Below, one piece after another: positions 35,253-43,544 of a stretch of 64,000 nt of DNA; position 1 is the stretch's first letter, and each line of letters opens with the position of its first letter. Under the pieces are notes generated by a model that saw nothing but the letters and a program-made list of their open reading frames with translations, did not search any database and was not told where the DNA came from. A program made the translations under genes and the position numbers. Source of the stretch: CAYYJR01 sp964472305 (lineage in GTDB: Bacteria > Armatimonadota > Hebobacteria > CAIYQO01). The DNA lies in NCBI GenBank assembly GCA_964472305.1, contig CAYYJR010000018.1, positions 38,879 through 102,878 on the forward strand. The letters run 5' to 3'.

Positions 35253-35266
35253 TTTCACGCGTGAAA
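35253..35266. repeat. 14-bp perfect palindrome at the left island end
   Basis: TTTCACGCGTGAAA is self-complementary and lies 17 bp inside the left repeat. It could be an arm site for the recombinase. Confidence 0.35.
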
Positions 35267-35288
35267 CCCTCGGGAAACCGGGGGTTTT
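35264..35288 (+). terminator. Terminator supplied by the island for tRNA-Pro(GGG)
   Basis: An AAACCC..CGG / CCG..GGGTTTT hairpin with GAAA loop and a TTTT tail, 30 bp after the tRNA. A similar but distinct hairpin follows the right repeat. Confidence 0.6.
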
Positions 35289-35315
35289 GCAATTTGGAGC
35301 ACTACCAACTCCCCC

Positions 35316-35389
35316 ACTTGGCCCCCAGATTCGTGCATTTTCGACTTGGCCCCCAGACTCGCCGACACTACGTCGGAGGGCCGAAAATG
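35316..35389. repeat. Direct and inverted repeats resembling an insertion-sequence end
   Basis: ACTTGGCCCCCAGA occurs at 35316-35329 and 35344-35357, 28 bp apart, and CATTTTCG (35336-35343) recurs inverted as CGAAAATG at 35382-35389. Closely spaced terminal repeats of this sort occur at the ends of some IS families such as IS21. A 33-codon frame (MATLSLMQRVSPNT..., 35388-35489) follows, with no transposase match that I can recognise. Confidence 0.3.
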
Positions 35390-35518
35390 GCTACCCTTTC
35401 CCTGATGCAGCGCGTCTCCCCGAATACCATCACCCCGCCGGGAGTCCAACCTGACGGGGGTGTTACGATCAAAGATATCGTTTCTTAGTTGGCGACAGAT
35501 CATTGCATTGCATAGATA

Positions 35519-36115
35519 TCACTGGTTATTAGCTGGCATGAAGCGACCTATAGCATCAAAATCATGCGCTGTAGCAAGAACTGGAATCGGTTTTACTAGT
35601 GGTGCACTCGCTAGAGCGTTTTGAATCAAAGCTACAAATTTTATCATAACCAGTAACGTTGCTATGTCGTAAGCACGGGTGTAACTAAAATCAGAGTCGT
35701 CTCTTTCTTCCTGATACCAGGAAAAATCTGCTTGAGCACCCTCCAAGCCGGTGAGAGTCACATCCTCGAGACTGGTATCGTCTGATTGCCAATACGATAA
35801 CCAATCTAAGTCGTCTGGGTCAGCTTCATATGTCTCGTATCCGAACGGATAGAAGAACCAACGATCATAATTGAGGTCAAAACCATTCATCTCTAAATAG
35901 ACCGACTGTATTGGGAACTCACTTTCGCACATATGAATGAACTTGTTGATATATGCCAGCACGGTATCAGGTGAGTTCGTGAATCCTGTGCCAACAAGGG
36001 ATGCAAATCGGTCACATTTTTCATCAACCAGCAACTCTTCGAGTAGAGTGATGGCACCTTTAATGTCAGATGCACGGAGTTTCGTGTTAATAATCCCATA
36101 AAGTTCGAAGTCCAT
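35519..36115 (-). CDS. Hypothetical acidic protein carried by the tRNA island
   Basis: A 198-residue product I do not recognise. It is acidic, with a cluster of aromatic and acidic residues (NYDRWFFYPFGYETYEADPDD, then LDWLSYWQSDD) and no signal peptide or clear membrane helix except a mildly hydrophobic C-terminal stretch (ATLLVMIKFVALIQNAL). The start 36115 has an excellent ribosome site (GAAGGAGG). Base and codon use are AT-richer than neighbouring genes, so it was acquired. Small acidic proteins with this look include toxin-immunity proteins, but no toxin gene adjoins, so this is only a suggestion. Confidence 0.65.
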   Translation of the reverse strand: MDFELYGIINTKLRASDIKGAITLLEELLVDEKCDRFASLVGTGFTNSPDTVLAYINKFIHMCESEFPIQSVYLEMNGFDLNYDRWFFYPFGYETYEADPDDLDWLSYWQSDDTSLEDVTLTGLEGAQADFSWYQEERDDSDFSYTRAYDIATLLVMIKFVALIQNALASAPLVKPIPVLATAHDFDAIGRFMPANNQ

Positions 36116-36208
36116 AAATCCCTCCTTCGTAATGGCAATATTGATGTATGGGTGATATTCTGTCTGATATTTCTATTCCCCTTTTATGGGGGGGCGAGAG
36201 GAGGGATT

Positions 36209-36654
36209 TTAACTTATATGGCTATCGGAGGCAGGACGCCCCAGACCTGCAAAATTGAAGGTCAGATGCCGCATTGCTCTCGAGTCGTTGGTGTCACATA
36301 CAAGGCCATGGCCAGCATCGATATCGACAGATTTCCAGCCCTTATCCGACAGCGCCATCCGCAAGATGCGCTACTCCGATGCATACGCGATAAGACCGCG
36401 TCGCCGATGATGCCACACCTCAAGTGGCATATTCCCCTTCAGCAGGATACAAGTGGTCGGCTGGCTGGTGGCGACCATCGCCAGGCTCATGTGGCCATCC
36501 AGCGCTGTCAGGTCGGCCAGGAATGCATAAATATCAATCCCCTGCTCACCGGCATGGCATTGTGCGATGCGTACTAGCAGTTCGCTGTCCACCTGCGTCT
36601 GCCGCGGCAGATTCAATCGCCGGAAGTGTCGTTCGACATCGGAGATACTGCCGT

Positions 36655-36663
<9 letters not shown>
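36209..36663 (-). pseudogene. Class II glutamine amidotransferase, fragment with internal stop
   Basis: Reading from the right repeat, PHNGSISDVERHFRRL (HNG block), QVDSELLVRIA, LDGHMSLAMVA and LKGNMPLEV...GLIAYASE match the second half of an Ntn-type glutamine amidotransferase domain. A TAG at 36373-36371 interrupts the frame, which then continues RILRMALSDKGWKSVDIDAG...HLTFNFAG to a TAA at 36211-36209. The first 70 or so residues, including the catalytic N-terminal Cys, are absent because homology ends at the tRNA-derived repeat. It is dead as an enzyme and marks a recombination junction. Confidence 0.65.
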
Positions 36664-36702
<39 letters not shown>

Positions 36703-36727
36703 TGCAATCAACAAGCGGTAATGAACA

Positions 36728-36757
36728 CGAAACCCTCCGGAGCAGCGGAGGGTTTCG
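36728..36757 (+). terminator. Terminator following the right repeat (original tRNA-Pro terminator)
   Basis: CGAAACCCTCCG (36728-36739) and CGGAGGGTTTCG (36746-36757) form a perfect 12-bp stem with a 6-nt loop. Its position relative to the repeat equals that expected for the pre-insertion tRNA gene. Confidence 0.65.
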
Positions 36758-36969
36758 CGTTATGTGACTCTCTCATCTTCCCACCTGCTGCCGGGATGTT
36801 CCGCATCGGAGGTGCGTTCGAAGGCGTGGGTGTGTTCCCAGGATAGATGATTGCCACACCGCCCGATGCCCCGTATTGGCGACGTGACGACACCCCGCCC
36901 ACCGGTAGGATCTGCCGTCACAGGCCGGTGGGAGGATGCGGAACGATTGCGAGTTGCCTCGCCGATCAT

Positions 36970-37278
36970 TTACCAGTCGCGCGAACGTCCACCGCCGCCA
37001 TACCCGCCGCCCCCGCGATCGGACCGCTCGACACGTGGTTTCGCTTCATTCACCGTCAGCCGGCGCCCACCGACTTCCTTGCCGTTCAACGTCGCAATCG
37101 CGGCCTCGGTTTCCTGATCGGAACTCATCTCTACGAAGCCGAAGCCCTTGCTGCGGCTGGTGTCGCGTTCCATAATGACATCCGCGCTACGCACGGTGCC
37201 GAATTGTGAAAAGAGGCGTTCCAGATCAGCGTTGGTGGTGTCATAACCGAGGTTGCCCACATAGATGCGTTTGGCCAT
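36970..37278 (-). CDS. RRM-type RNA-binding protein
   Basis: The 102-residue protein is a single RNA-recognition motif with RNP2 (RIYVGNLGYD, residues 4-13) and RNP1 (SKGFGFVEMS, about 42-51), then a glycine-arginine tail (SDRGGGGYGGGGRSRDW). This matches the small bacterial Rbp proteins, often cold-induced, that bind single-stranded RNA. ATG 37278 follows AAGGGAAGGG. It is a single gene divergent from the desaturase; a shared cold response would be consistent but is not shown. Confidence 0.93.
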   Translation of the reverse strand: MAKRIYVGNLGYDTTNADLERLFSQFGTVRSADVIMERDTSRSKGFGFVEMSSDQETEAAIATLNGKEVGGRRLTVNEAKPRVERSDRGGGGYGGGGRSRDW

Positions 37279-37555
37279 TTGCCCTTCCCTTTCCGCGCGA
37301 CGAAACGTGTCCGCGTCGCGGCTCCTGTTTGTTCGGAGTATTCCCCCTCAAGTGAGGAACACCGTTCGCGAAGTGTCCTGATCTGCGACACGATGTCATT
37401 ATTCCAGTTACCGACCATCGTGTCGCCGGCGCCGATATTTGGTGTATGGCAGCGACAAGGCGACAGGCGTTGCCGGATATCATAGTGTTATCCAGCCCGA
37501 CAGGTTGCGGTTCCGGCACAAACCTGCGCAACCTGCGAGATTTCAGAGACGCACG

Positions 37556-38572
37556 ATGTGCAATGCAAGCGGTGCCAACCACCAACCCGGGAAACCGAAG
37601 TGGTATCAGGAACTGGCAAAATATGAGCGACCCGAATATCGGCAGGCGTTCCGACAGTTAGGCAACACCATTGTTCCCGCGCTGGGATTGTATGCGCTCA
37701 TGCTGCATCTGGTCACCCGGGGTTATCCCTACGGCATCACCCTGGCGCTGTCCATTGTCACGGCCGGCCTGCTCATGCGTACCTTCATTTTCATGCATGA
37801 CAGCAGTCACAATTCCTTTTTTCCGTCACCACGGGCCAATGCGATCCTGGGCTTTTGCACGGGGGTGTTAACGATGACACCCTTCGGCCAGTGGCGCTGG
37901 TCGCATCTCACGCACCATGCCTCGTTCGCCAATCTCGATCGACGTGGCATGGGTGACGTGTGGCTGATGACCGTCGAGGAGTATCAAGCCGCCCCCCGCC
38001 TGCTGCGGATCGCCTACCGCATTTACCGGCATCCACTCTTCTTGTTCGGTATTGGGTCCACCTTGCTGTTTTTCCTGGTGTATCGCGTGCCTATCAAAGG
38101 AGCGCGGCAACGTGAGCGCATGAGCGTGTGGCTGACAGATGGCGCGATGCTGGCTGTGGCGGCAGCCGTCAGCCTGGCCGTCGGTTTCCGGGCGTATGTG
38201 CTGGTGCAGGCGCCAGTGTTGTTTCTCGTCTGGCTGGTTGGCGTGTGGATCTTCTATATCCAGCACCAGTTTGCGGGAGTCTACTGGGCTCGCGAGGCGG
38301 AGTGGGATTACTTTCGGGCGTCACTGGAAGGGAGTTCGTATTATAAGCTTCCCAAAGTGCTCCAGTGGGTCACGGGGAACATCGGCCTGCATCATCTGCA
38401 CCACCTGCGGCCGCGCATTCCGAATTATCATTTGCAGCAGGCGTATGATGCAACACCCGCCGTGCAAGCGGTCAGACCGCTGACCATGCGCGGCAGTCTG
38501 CAATCACTGCGGCTCAACCTGTATGACGAACACCGGCGTGAACTGGTCAGCTTCCATGCACTTGAACAATGA
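37556..38572 (+). CDS. Membrane fatty-acid desaturase (delta-12/omega-6 type)
   Basis: The 338-residue integral membrane di-iron enzyme inserts a double bond in acyl lipids. All three histidine boxes are present: FIFMHDSSHNSFF (HxxxH), WRWSHLTHHASFA (HxxHH) and NIGLHHLHHLRPRIPNY (HxxHH), separated by two pairs of transmembrane helices (about 40-95 and 175-235). ATG 37556 is preferred; earlier in-frame sequence back to 37439 has no membrane or family features, although the ribosome site at 37556 is weak. The small zinc-ribbon gene follows by 31 bp. Confidence 0.9.
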   Translation: MCNASGANHQPGKPKWYQELAKYERPEYRQAFRQLGNTIVPALGLYALMLHLVTRGYPYGITLALSIVTAGLLMRTFIFMHDSSHNSFFPSPRANAILGFCTGVLTMTPFGQWRWSHLTHHASFANLDRRGMGDVWLMTVEEYQAAPRLLRIAYRIYRHPLFLFGIGSTLLFFLVYRVPIKGARQRERMSVWLTDGAMLAVAAAVSLAVGFRAYVLVQAPVLFLVWLVGVWIFYIQHQFAGVYWAREAEWDYFRASLEGSSYYKLPKVLQWVTGNIGLHHLHHLRPRIPNYHLQQAYDATPAVQAVRPLTMRGSLQSLRLNLYDEHRRELVSFHALEQ

Positions 38573-38603
38573 GCAACCGTCTCCGCGGGGGGAGGACAAC
38601 AGA

Positions 38604-38819
38604 ATGGACAATTCACTCGAAGAAACGTTCGGCCAATACATCTGGTGCGAACTCTGTGGATTTGTCTACAGTACGATAGCCTGGGCCGCGGCACACAACA
38701 CGTGTCCCAATTGTGGCGCCGGCTTGATGAATGCTCGACCATGGGAAGAGATACGGCAGCTCAATCCGCGGTACCCCGTCACACCGATTGAAGGCGCACA
38801 ATACGCCTTATACGGGTAA
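38604..38819 (+). CDS. Small zinc-ribbon protein
   Basis: A 71-residue product with CELC (residues 14-17) and CPNC (about 36-39), a single rubredoxin-like or zinc-ribbon knuckle pair, in the context YIWCELCGFVYSTIAWAAAHNTCPNCGAG. ATG 38604 has GGGGGGAGG upstream; an in-frame start at 38523 would lie within the desaturase gene. Proximity to a di-iron desaturase raises the possibility of an electron donor, but the spacing suits zinc as well as iron. Function unproven. Confidence 0.7.
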   Translation: MDNSLEETFGQYIWCELCGFVYSTIAWAAAHNTCPNCGAGLMNARPWEEIRQLNPRYPVTPIEGAQYALYG

Positions 38820-38946
38820 TCCCGTTGCGCATTGTGTTTCACCCATGCGCCGGCTCGATGCATTTTACTTGTCCGGTAGAGCGATACGATACGCAAAGAG
38901 CAGTCTTGCACACGGTCGGATCGGCGACGCGAGCCAGTTACAGATT

Positions 38947-41265
38947 TCACTGCGCCGGCGCCAGCCGGAAGATGCGCGTTTCCGGCGCTTGCAGGTTAAA
39001 CGTGATGGCATCGGTGTTGGTCGCGACGGCTTTGTCGGTGATGACGTCGAAGACGTTGAATTTTCCGGGCAACAGGATGCGTTTCTCGCCCGATTGCATC
39101 GAATGCAGCGCGACGAGGGTGCTGTCGGCCAGCAGTACATCGTTACTGTTGCAATAGATGTGCGCGCCGGCGTAGCGCGCCAGGTTGCGCCATATATCGG
39201 CGGGAAGCGGCAGGGCGGAGGTGAACACCGAAGCGTAATCGCCGGCGCCCAGTGCCCCCGGGTCTGGCGCATCACCGCGCGCGCCGCGGCCAAAGGTTTT
39301 CACCGCCAGGCCGGGGATGATCTCGCCGTTTTTCGTCCATGCCAGCCCGAGCGGGGTGCCGTCGAGGGGGAACAGCAGGGGACCGTAGGAGAGCGGGCCA
39401 CCAATCACGCAATCGGCGGCGAGCGTGCGCGTGATGGGATGCTCGAAATTGGAAATCATCGTACGGCGCGAGAAATTGACCGGTATATACCGGAAGCGGA
39501 ACCCGGTGAGCCGCTGCGCCGACTGCGAGCCGATTGTGTTGCCATCCGAAATGCCGGAACCTGGTCCCCACACCACCACATTGCCGTTACGCAAGACCGT
39601 CTTCCGCAATAGCGCCAGGCGGGCATCGTCCACCTTGAACAGATTCGGGAAGTAAAAGACACGGTGGGCGGGGAAATTCGGCAGCGCTAGATCATCGAGC
39701 AGATATACACGATACGGCACGCCGCAACGCGCCAGTCCTTCCTTCAGTTGCCACATCACGGCTTCGTTCAGATAGTTGCCGGAGCCATTCGTCTCCAGCA
39801 CGGCGCTGTCGTCGAGGATGATGGCAATGCCGGGTGTTGTCGCGTGTGGCCACTCCACCGCCGCCTTAATTACCGCCACCTGGCGATCGATTACGCGATG
39901 AATCTCCGCGGGCCGGTACCAGTCGGAATTCAGATCCATCCAGTAGAGTGAAAAGCCGCGGGTGAGCGCGGTGGCAATGTTGCGCCAACTGATTGCTTCG
40001 TATTCGCGCAAGTTGCGCGCCTGTCCGTATTTCGGTGAATAGTCCGCATATGTGCGCTGATCCATCTCGCACAGGAACAGCTTGCCGCGCAGTACGGTGG
40101 AATCGGCGATGCCCTCCGGTTCGAAGACGCCGCCCACTCCGCGCGCCTGGTAATCGTGCGGTGTCATCAGGCCATCGAAGCCCGGGGTATCCAGCAGTCC
40201 GGCGACGCCCATGCTGCCGGAGGCAGCCAGCAGATCAGGGTCTGCCAACCGCCGCGACTCGGCATCATTAAAGAAATCGCCGCAGTTCCAGCCTTGCATG
40301 GGTTGTTTGAACATATCATAGAGAAAAATGCGCGACCGCTTGGTGCCCGCGCGCATGGCGGCGAACAATTGCCGGGTGCGTTGGTGGAAGAGCTGACGCA
40401 TCAGTTCCAGATAATCGCGCAACGGCTGGTTGTCTTCCGGCCCTTGCCAGTAGAGCAGGCTGGCGACCTGCGGCGTGTTGCCGCGCAACTTGTCCGTCGG
40501 CACATCGATGGTATCCAGCGTCAATCCCGGGGTGCGATATGCCGCCCGCAGCACCTCATCGGTATGATATTTCGCGCGCAGAAACGCACGCCAGCGCTGT
40601 ACCATGTGCGGATTGTGATCATACAGCCATCCTTCGATCACCGATGTCTGGAGCCCTTCGCTGTGCAGCAGATTCACGTAGCCAACGAGGCGGTCGGACC
40701 ACGGTTGGCTTTCGCAATACTGCACCAGCGCGGTGCAGTAGCGTGTTGCCGTATCCCAATAAGCATCAGAGGCCAGCGACGGAGCGCTGGTCATGGCGCC
40801 GTCCTCGGTCAAGGCGTATTCCTTGGGGTGCAGCGTACGCCAGCTCTCCGGCTCGATCAGATAGAAACGCACGAACAGGACGGCATCGGGATCGTGGGCG
40901 ATAATGTCGCGCGCGGAATCACCGATGTCGGCAAATCCATGCATGAGATTGGCGACGGACGGCTGCGGCGTGTTCGTGACCGTATCGCCCACCCAGAATT
41001 GCGTGCCGAACATATCCCACGCTATGGTCGGCGGCATGATATTGTAATAGTTCATGTGATGTGGATAGAAGCGCGGCGTAGTTCGCGCGAAACGCGATTG
41101 TATCCACCCGGCCGGGCAATACCCGGCCATCGGCAGTGGATGGTTGTCGACGAAGATCATGGGACGGCCCAGGTGCATGGCCACGCGCACGTCACGCACG
41201 CCGGGTTCCGTTGCGCCCAAACTGCAACACAGAATGACGGCAAGCAGCAGGGTGATGAATGGCAT
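38947..41265 (-). CDS. Secreted glycosidase-like protein (beta-galactosidase-type architecture)
   Basis: The 772-residue product has a signal peptide (MPFITLLLAVILCCSLGATE). The first half looks like a TIM-barrel glycosidase (VLFVRFYLIEPESWRTLHPKEYALTEDG; GYVNLLHSEGLQTSVIEGWLYDHNP; AEIHRVIDRQVAVIKAAV), and residues 500-650 resemble the trimerisation or amidotransferase-like domain of GH42 enzymes (IAIILDDSAVL, VPYRVYLLDDLALPNFPAHRVFYFPNLF, GNVVVWGPGSG). A small beta domain ends it. ATG 41265 follows GAGGAA. Family assignment is by general architecture; catalytic residues are not identified. Confidence 0.65.
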   Translation of the reverse strand: MPFITLLLAVILCCSLGATEPGVRDVRVAMHLGRPMIFVDNHPLPMAGYCPAGWIQSRFARTTPRFYPHHMNYYNIMPPTIAWDMFGTQFWVGDTVTNTPQPSVANLMHGFADIGDSARDIIAHDPDAVLFVRFYLIEPESWRTLHPKEYALTEDGAMTSAPSLASDAYWDTATRYCTALVQYCESQPWSDRLVGYVNLLHSEGLQTSVIEGWLYDHNPHMVQRWRAFLRAKYHTDEVLRAAYRTPGLTLDTIDVPTDKLRGNTPQVASLLYWQGPEDNQPLRDYLELMRQLFHQRTRQLFAAMRAGTKRSRIFLYDMFKQPMQGWNCGDFFNDAESRRLADPDLLAASGSMGVAGLLDTPGFDGLMTPHDYQARGVGGVFEPEGIADSTVLRGKLFLCEMDQRTYADYSPKYGQARNLREYEAISWRNIATALTRGFSLYWMDLNSDWYRPAEIHRVIDRQVAVIKAAVEWPHATTPGIAIILDDSAVLETNGSGNYLNEAVMWQLKEGLARCGVPYRVYLLDDLALPNFPAHRVFYFPNLFKVDDARLALLRKTVLRNGNVVVWGPGSGISDGNTIGSQSAQRLTGFRFRYIPVNFSRRTMISNFEHPITRTLAADCVIGGPLSYGPLLFPLDGTPLGLAWTKNGEIIPGLAVKTFGRGARGDAPDPGALGAGDYASVFTSALPLPADIWRNLARYAGAHIYCNSNDVLLADSTLVALHSMQSGEKRILLPGKFNVFDVITDKAVATNTDAITFNLQAPETRIFRLAPAQ

Positions 41266-41418
41266 CAAGACATATTCCTCTCGTCGACGCTGGAGTGGAC
41301 AGGATTGCATCCGGATCGAATATTACGATAGAGGATATATGCATCGCTACCTTCCATCGTGCAACCGGCGTATCGGTGATATACACTGCGCTATGTCACA
41401 ATACCACGGAAGAAGGCA

Positions 41419-42531
41419 TTACTCCTGCACATCGAGCGGGACAATTGGCAGCGTCACGATAGCCCGCGTACCCTGTTCTTCGCTGCTTTGCATGGTGAGG
41501 GTGCCGCCATGTGCCATCACCAGACCGCGCGTGATGCGCAAGCCCAAACCGCAGTGGGCATCGCCGGGGGTGCGCGCGGCGTCGCCGCGGAAGAAGGCAT
41601 CGAAGATATACGGAAGATGGCGTGCCGGAATGCCGTGGCCAGTATCCGTCACTACCAGTTGCACCGGATCGCCGCGTTGCAGCGTGACGCCGACCTCCGC
41701 CCCTTCGCCGGCGTAACTGATGGCGTTGTTCAGCAGGTTATACAGCACCTGCGCGATTCGGTCGGCATCCACGTTGACGATCAGCGGTTCACCGGGCGGC
41801 AGGATATGCAGGCGAATCTTTGCCTGGGCCGCGGCGGCGGTGTGCGCCTGCACGCATATGCTAGCCAGCTCGTGCAGATCCACCGGCTGGCGGTGCAGCG
41901 GCAATTCGTGCAGATCGAGCTTTGCCAACTCCAGCAGGTCGGTGACCAGGTGCAGCATGCGGTCGGAGGTGCGCACCAGCGAGCACACCGCGCGGGTGTG
42001 TCGTTCGGGATCGTCGGCCAATCCCTCCTCCAGCGCGCCGGCCATGGTACGCATGGTGGTCACCGGTGTGCGCAGTTCGTGTGCGACGTCGGCGAGGAAT
42101 TGCCGCCGCCGCTTCGCGTCATCCTCCAGCTTGCCCACGTGGGTGGAAACCTGACCCGCCATGTCGTTGAGGGCGCTGGCGAGTTGAGCGAATTCGTCGT
42201 CGCCCATCACCGGCACGCGATAATGATAGCGACCCGCGCGTAACGCTCGCGCCCCCTTGACCAGTTCGAGCAATGGTCGCGTGAAACGGCGGCTCAACCA
42301 TGCGCCTGTCAACAATGCCAACAGCAACGCAATGATTGCCTGCGAGGAAACAACCACACGACTGACTTGCGGGCGGGGTCGTCGCGCGGGATTCGCCGCC
42401 GGACGCGTGACATTGTCGGACGGGGGTGGCCGCAGTTCCGGTGGTCCATCCGCAAAGGGATCACCCTCCATTCCCTCCGGCCGTTGGGACGGTACCGTGA
42501 ATGACGACATTACGCTGTCCCTCCGCGTCAA
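41419..42531 (-). CDS. Sensor histidine kinase with truncated N-terminus
   Basis: Residues after one transmembrane helix (VVVSSQAIIALLLALLTGAWL, about 57-77) form a HAMP domain, a HisKA helix with ADVAHELRTPVTTMRTM (phosphoacceptor His) and an ATPase domain with N box (VLYNLLNNAISYAGEG), VTDTGHGIPARHL, IFDAFFRGD and GLGLRITRGL. Most such kinases have two membrane helices flanking a periplasmic sensor; here the first is missing, and the N-terminal 50 residues are proline-rich. An overlapping frame (42616-42461) encodes FGEVFLIDAEGQ, sensor-like, suggesting a frameshift or deletion. No response regulator gene is near. The exact start is uncertain. Confidence 0.8.
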   Translation of the reverse strand: MTRRDSVMSSFTVPSQRPEGMEGDPFADGPPELRPPPSDNVTRPAANPARRPRPQVSRVVVSSQAIIALLLALLTGAWLSRRFTRPLLELVKGARALRAGRYHYRVPVMGDDEFAQLASALNDMAGQVSTHVGKLEDDAKRRRQFLADVAHELRTPVTTMRTMAGALEEGLADDPERHTRAVCSLVRTSDRMLHLVTDLLELAKLDLHELPLHRQPVDLHELASICVQAHTAAAAQAKIRLHILPPGEPLIVNVDADRIAQVLYNLLNNAISYAGEGAEVGVTLQRGDPVQLVVTDTGHGIPARHLPYIFDAFFRGDAARTPGDAHCGLGLRITRGLVMAHGGTLTMQSSEEQGTRAIVTLPIVPLDVQE

Positions 42532-42631
42532 TCAGGAACACTTCACCGAATTCGGACGGAGCGATCGCGCCTCCGCCACCACCTGCCTGGGCATGCTTAG
42601 TGCCGGTTTCTAACACGAAAGGAGATTACCC

Positions 42632-43273
42632 ATGCGAACGATGCTGTTCATTATCGCCTGTACGGCGCTCTGTGTGATGATGGGAGTCGGAATATTCGAC
42701 AACTCCACCCCGGTCTCTGCGGGGGAAATATCCGGCAATCAGGCACGCGATTGCTTCTACCGATCATACCGCTATGAGAGCACGCAGAAGTATGCCGACG
42801 CCATCGCCGCGCTGGCGGGTTTATCGCGTGGCTATCTGGTCGAGTTGCGCCTGGGATGGTTGCATCACCTGAAACAGGATTATACCAGCGCCGGCCAACA
42901 TTACCGGGCAGCGATCCACGCCTCTCCGTCCTCCATCGAAGCGCGTCTCGGATTGATGTTCCCGCTTTTGGCGCAGCAACGTTATGCGGACGTGGAGGTG
43001 ACGGCGCGGCAGATTATCGCCCTCGATGGGCATCACTACCTGGCAAACCTACGGCTGGCATACAGCCTGCGTATGCAGCGCAAATATGCACCGGCTTGTA
43101 CGGTCACGCGACGCATGTTGCTGCTCTACCCAACCGACGTCAGCCTGCTGCTGGAAAAAGGCCTGGATCTTGTTGCCTTGCAACAGCACGAAGAAGCGCG
43201 TGGTGTGTTCAATACCGTGCTGACGCTGGATCCCGCCAACGCCACCGCCACCGCACAATTGGCGAAACTGTAG
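42632..43273 (+). CDS. Exported TPR protein
   Basis: The 213-residue product has a signal peptide (MRTMLFIIACTALCVMMGVGIF) and four TPR-like units (YADAIAALAGLSRGYLVELRLGWLHHLKQD; SSIEARLGLMFPLLAQQRYADVEVTA; LRLAYSLRMQRKYAPACTVTRRMLL; LLEKGLDLVALQQHEEARGVFNTVLTLDP). ATG 42632 follows AAAGGAG at ideal spacing. It is divergent from the histidine kinase with only about 100 bp between. Periplasmic scaffold role is inferred from signal peptide and repeats. Confidence 0.82.
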   Translation: MRTMLFIIACTALCVMMGVGIFDNSTPVSAGEISGNQARDCFYRSYRYESTQKYADAIAALAGLSRGYLVELRLGWLHHLKQDYTSAGQHYRAAIHASPSSIEARLGLMFPLLAQQRYADVEVTARQIIALDGHHYLANLRLAYSLRMQRKYAPACTVTRRMLLLYPTDVSLLLEKGLDLVALQQHEEARGVFNTVLTLDPANATATAQLAKL

Positions 43274-43478
43274 TGCCTTGTGATGAGATGGGTAAGGCAT
43301 CACCGTGTGATCAGGTCTGCGTCGGCGCCAGTCCTGATGAAAACGCAAGTTCTCACCCCTGTGCCTTCCCACCCTTGGGGTGAAGTGACAGTCCTGATTC
43401 GCGCGGTTCGAGGGGAGCATCCAGGAATCACGCGGCGATTGAAGCCTTTTGCGATAGCACAGAACTTGTCGTAGTACA

Positions 43479-43514
43479 AACGCGTCATGCGGAAGGATCT
43501 CCGCATGACGCGTT
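43479..43514 (-). terminator. Terminator of the 19-haem cytochrome gene
   Basis: AACGCGTCATGCGGA (43479-43493) pairs perfectly over 15 bp with TCCGCATGACGCGTT (43500-43514); on the minus strand a TTTGTAC follows. It begins 30 bp after the stop at 43545. Confidence 0.75.
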
Positions 43515-43544
43515 ATGGGTTTTCACCGGTAAGAAGGTGCTGTT

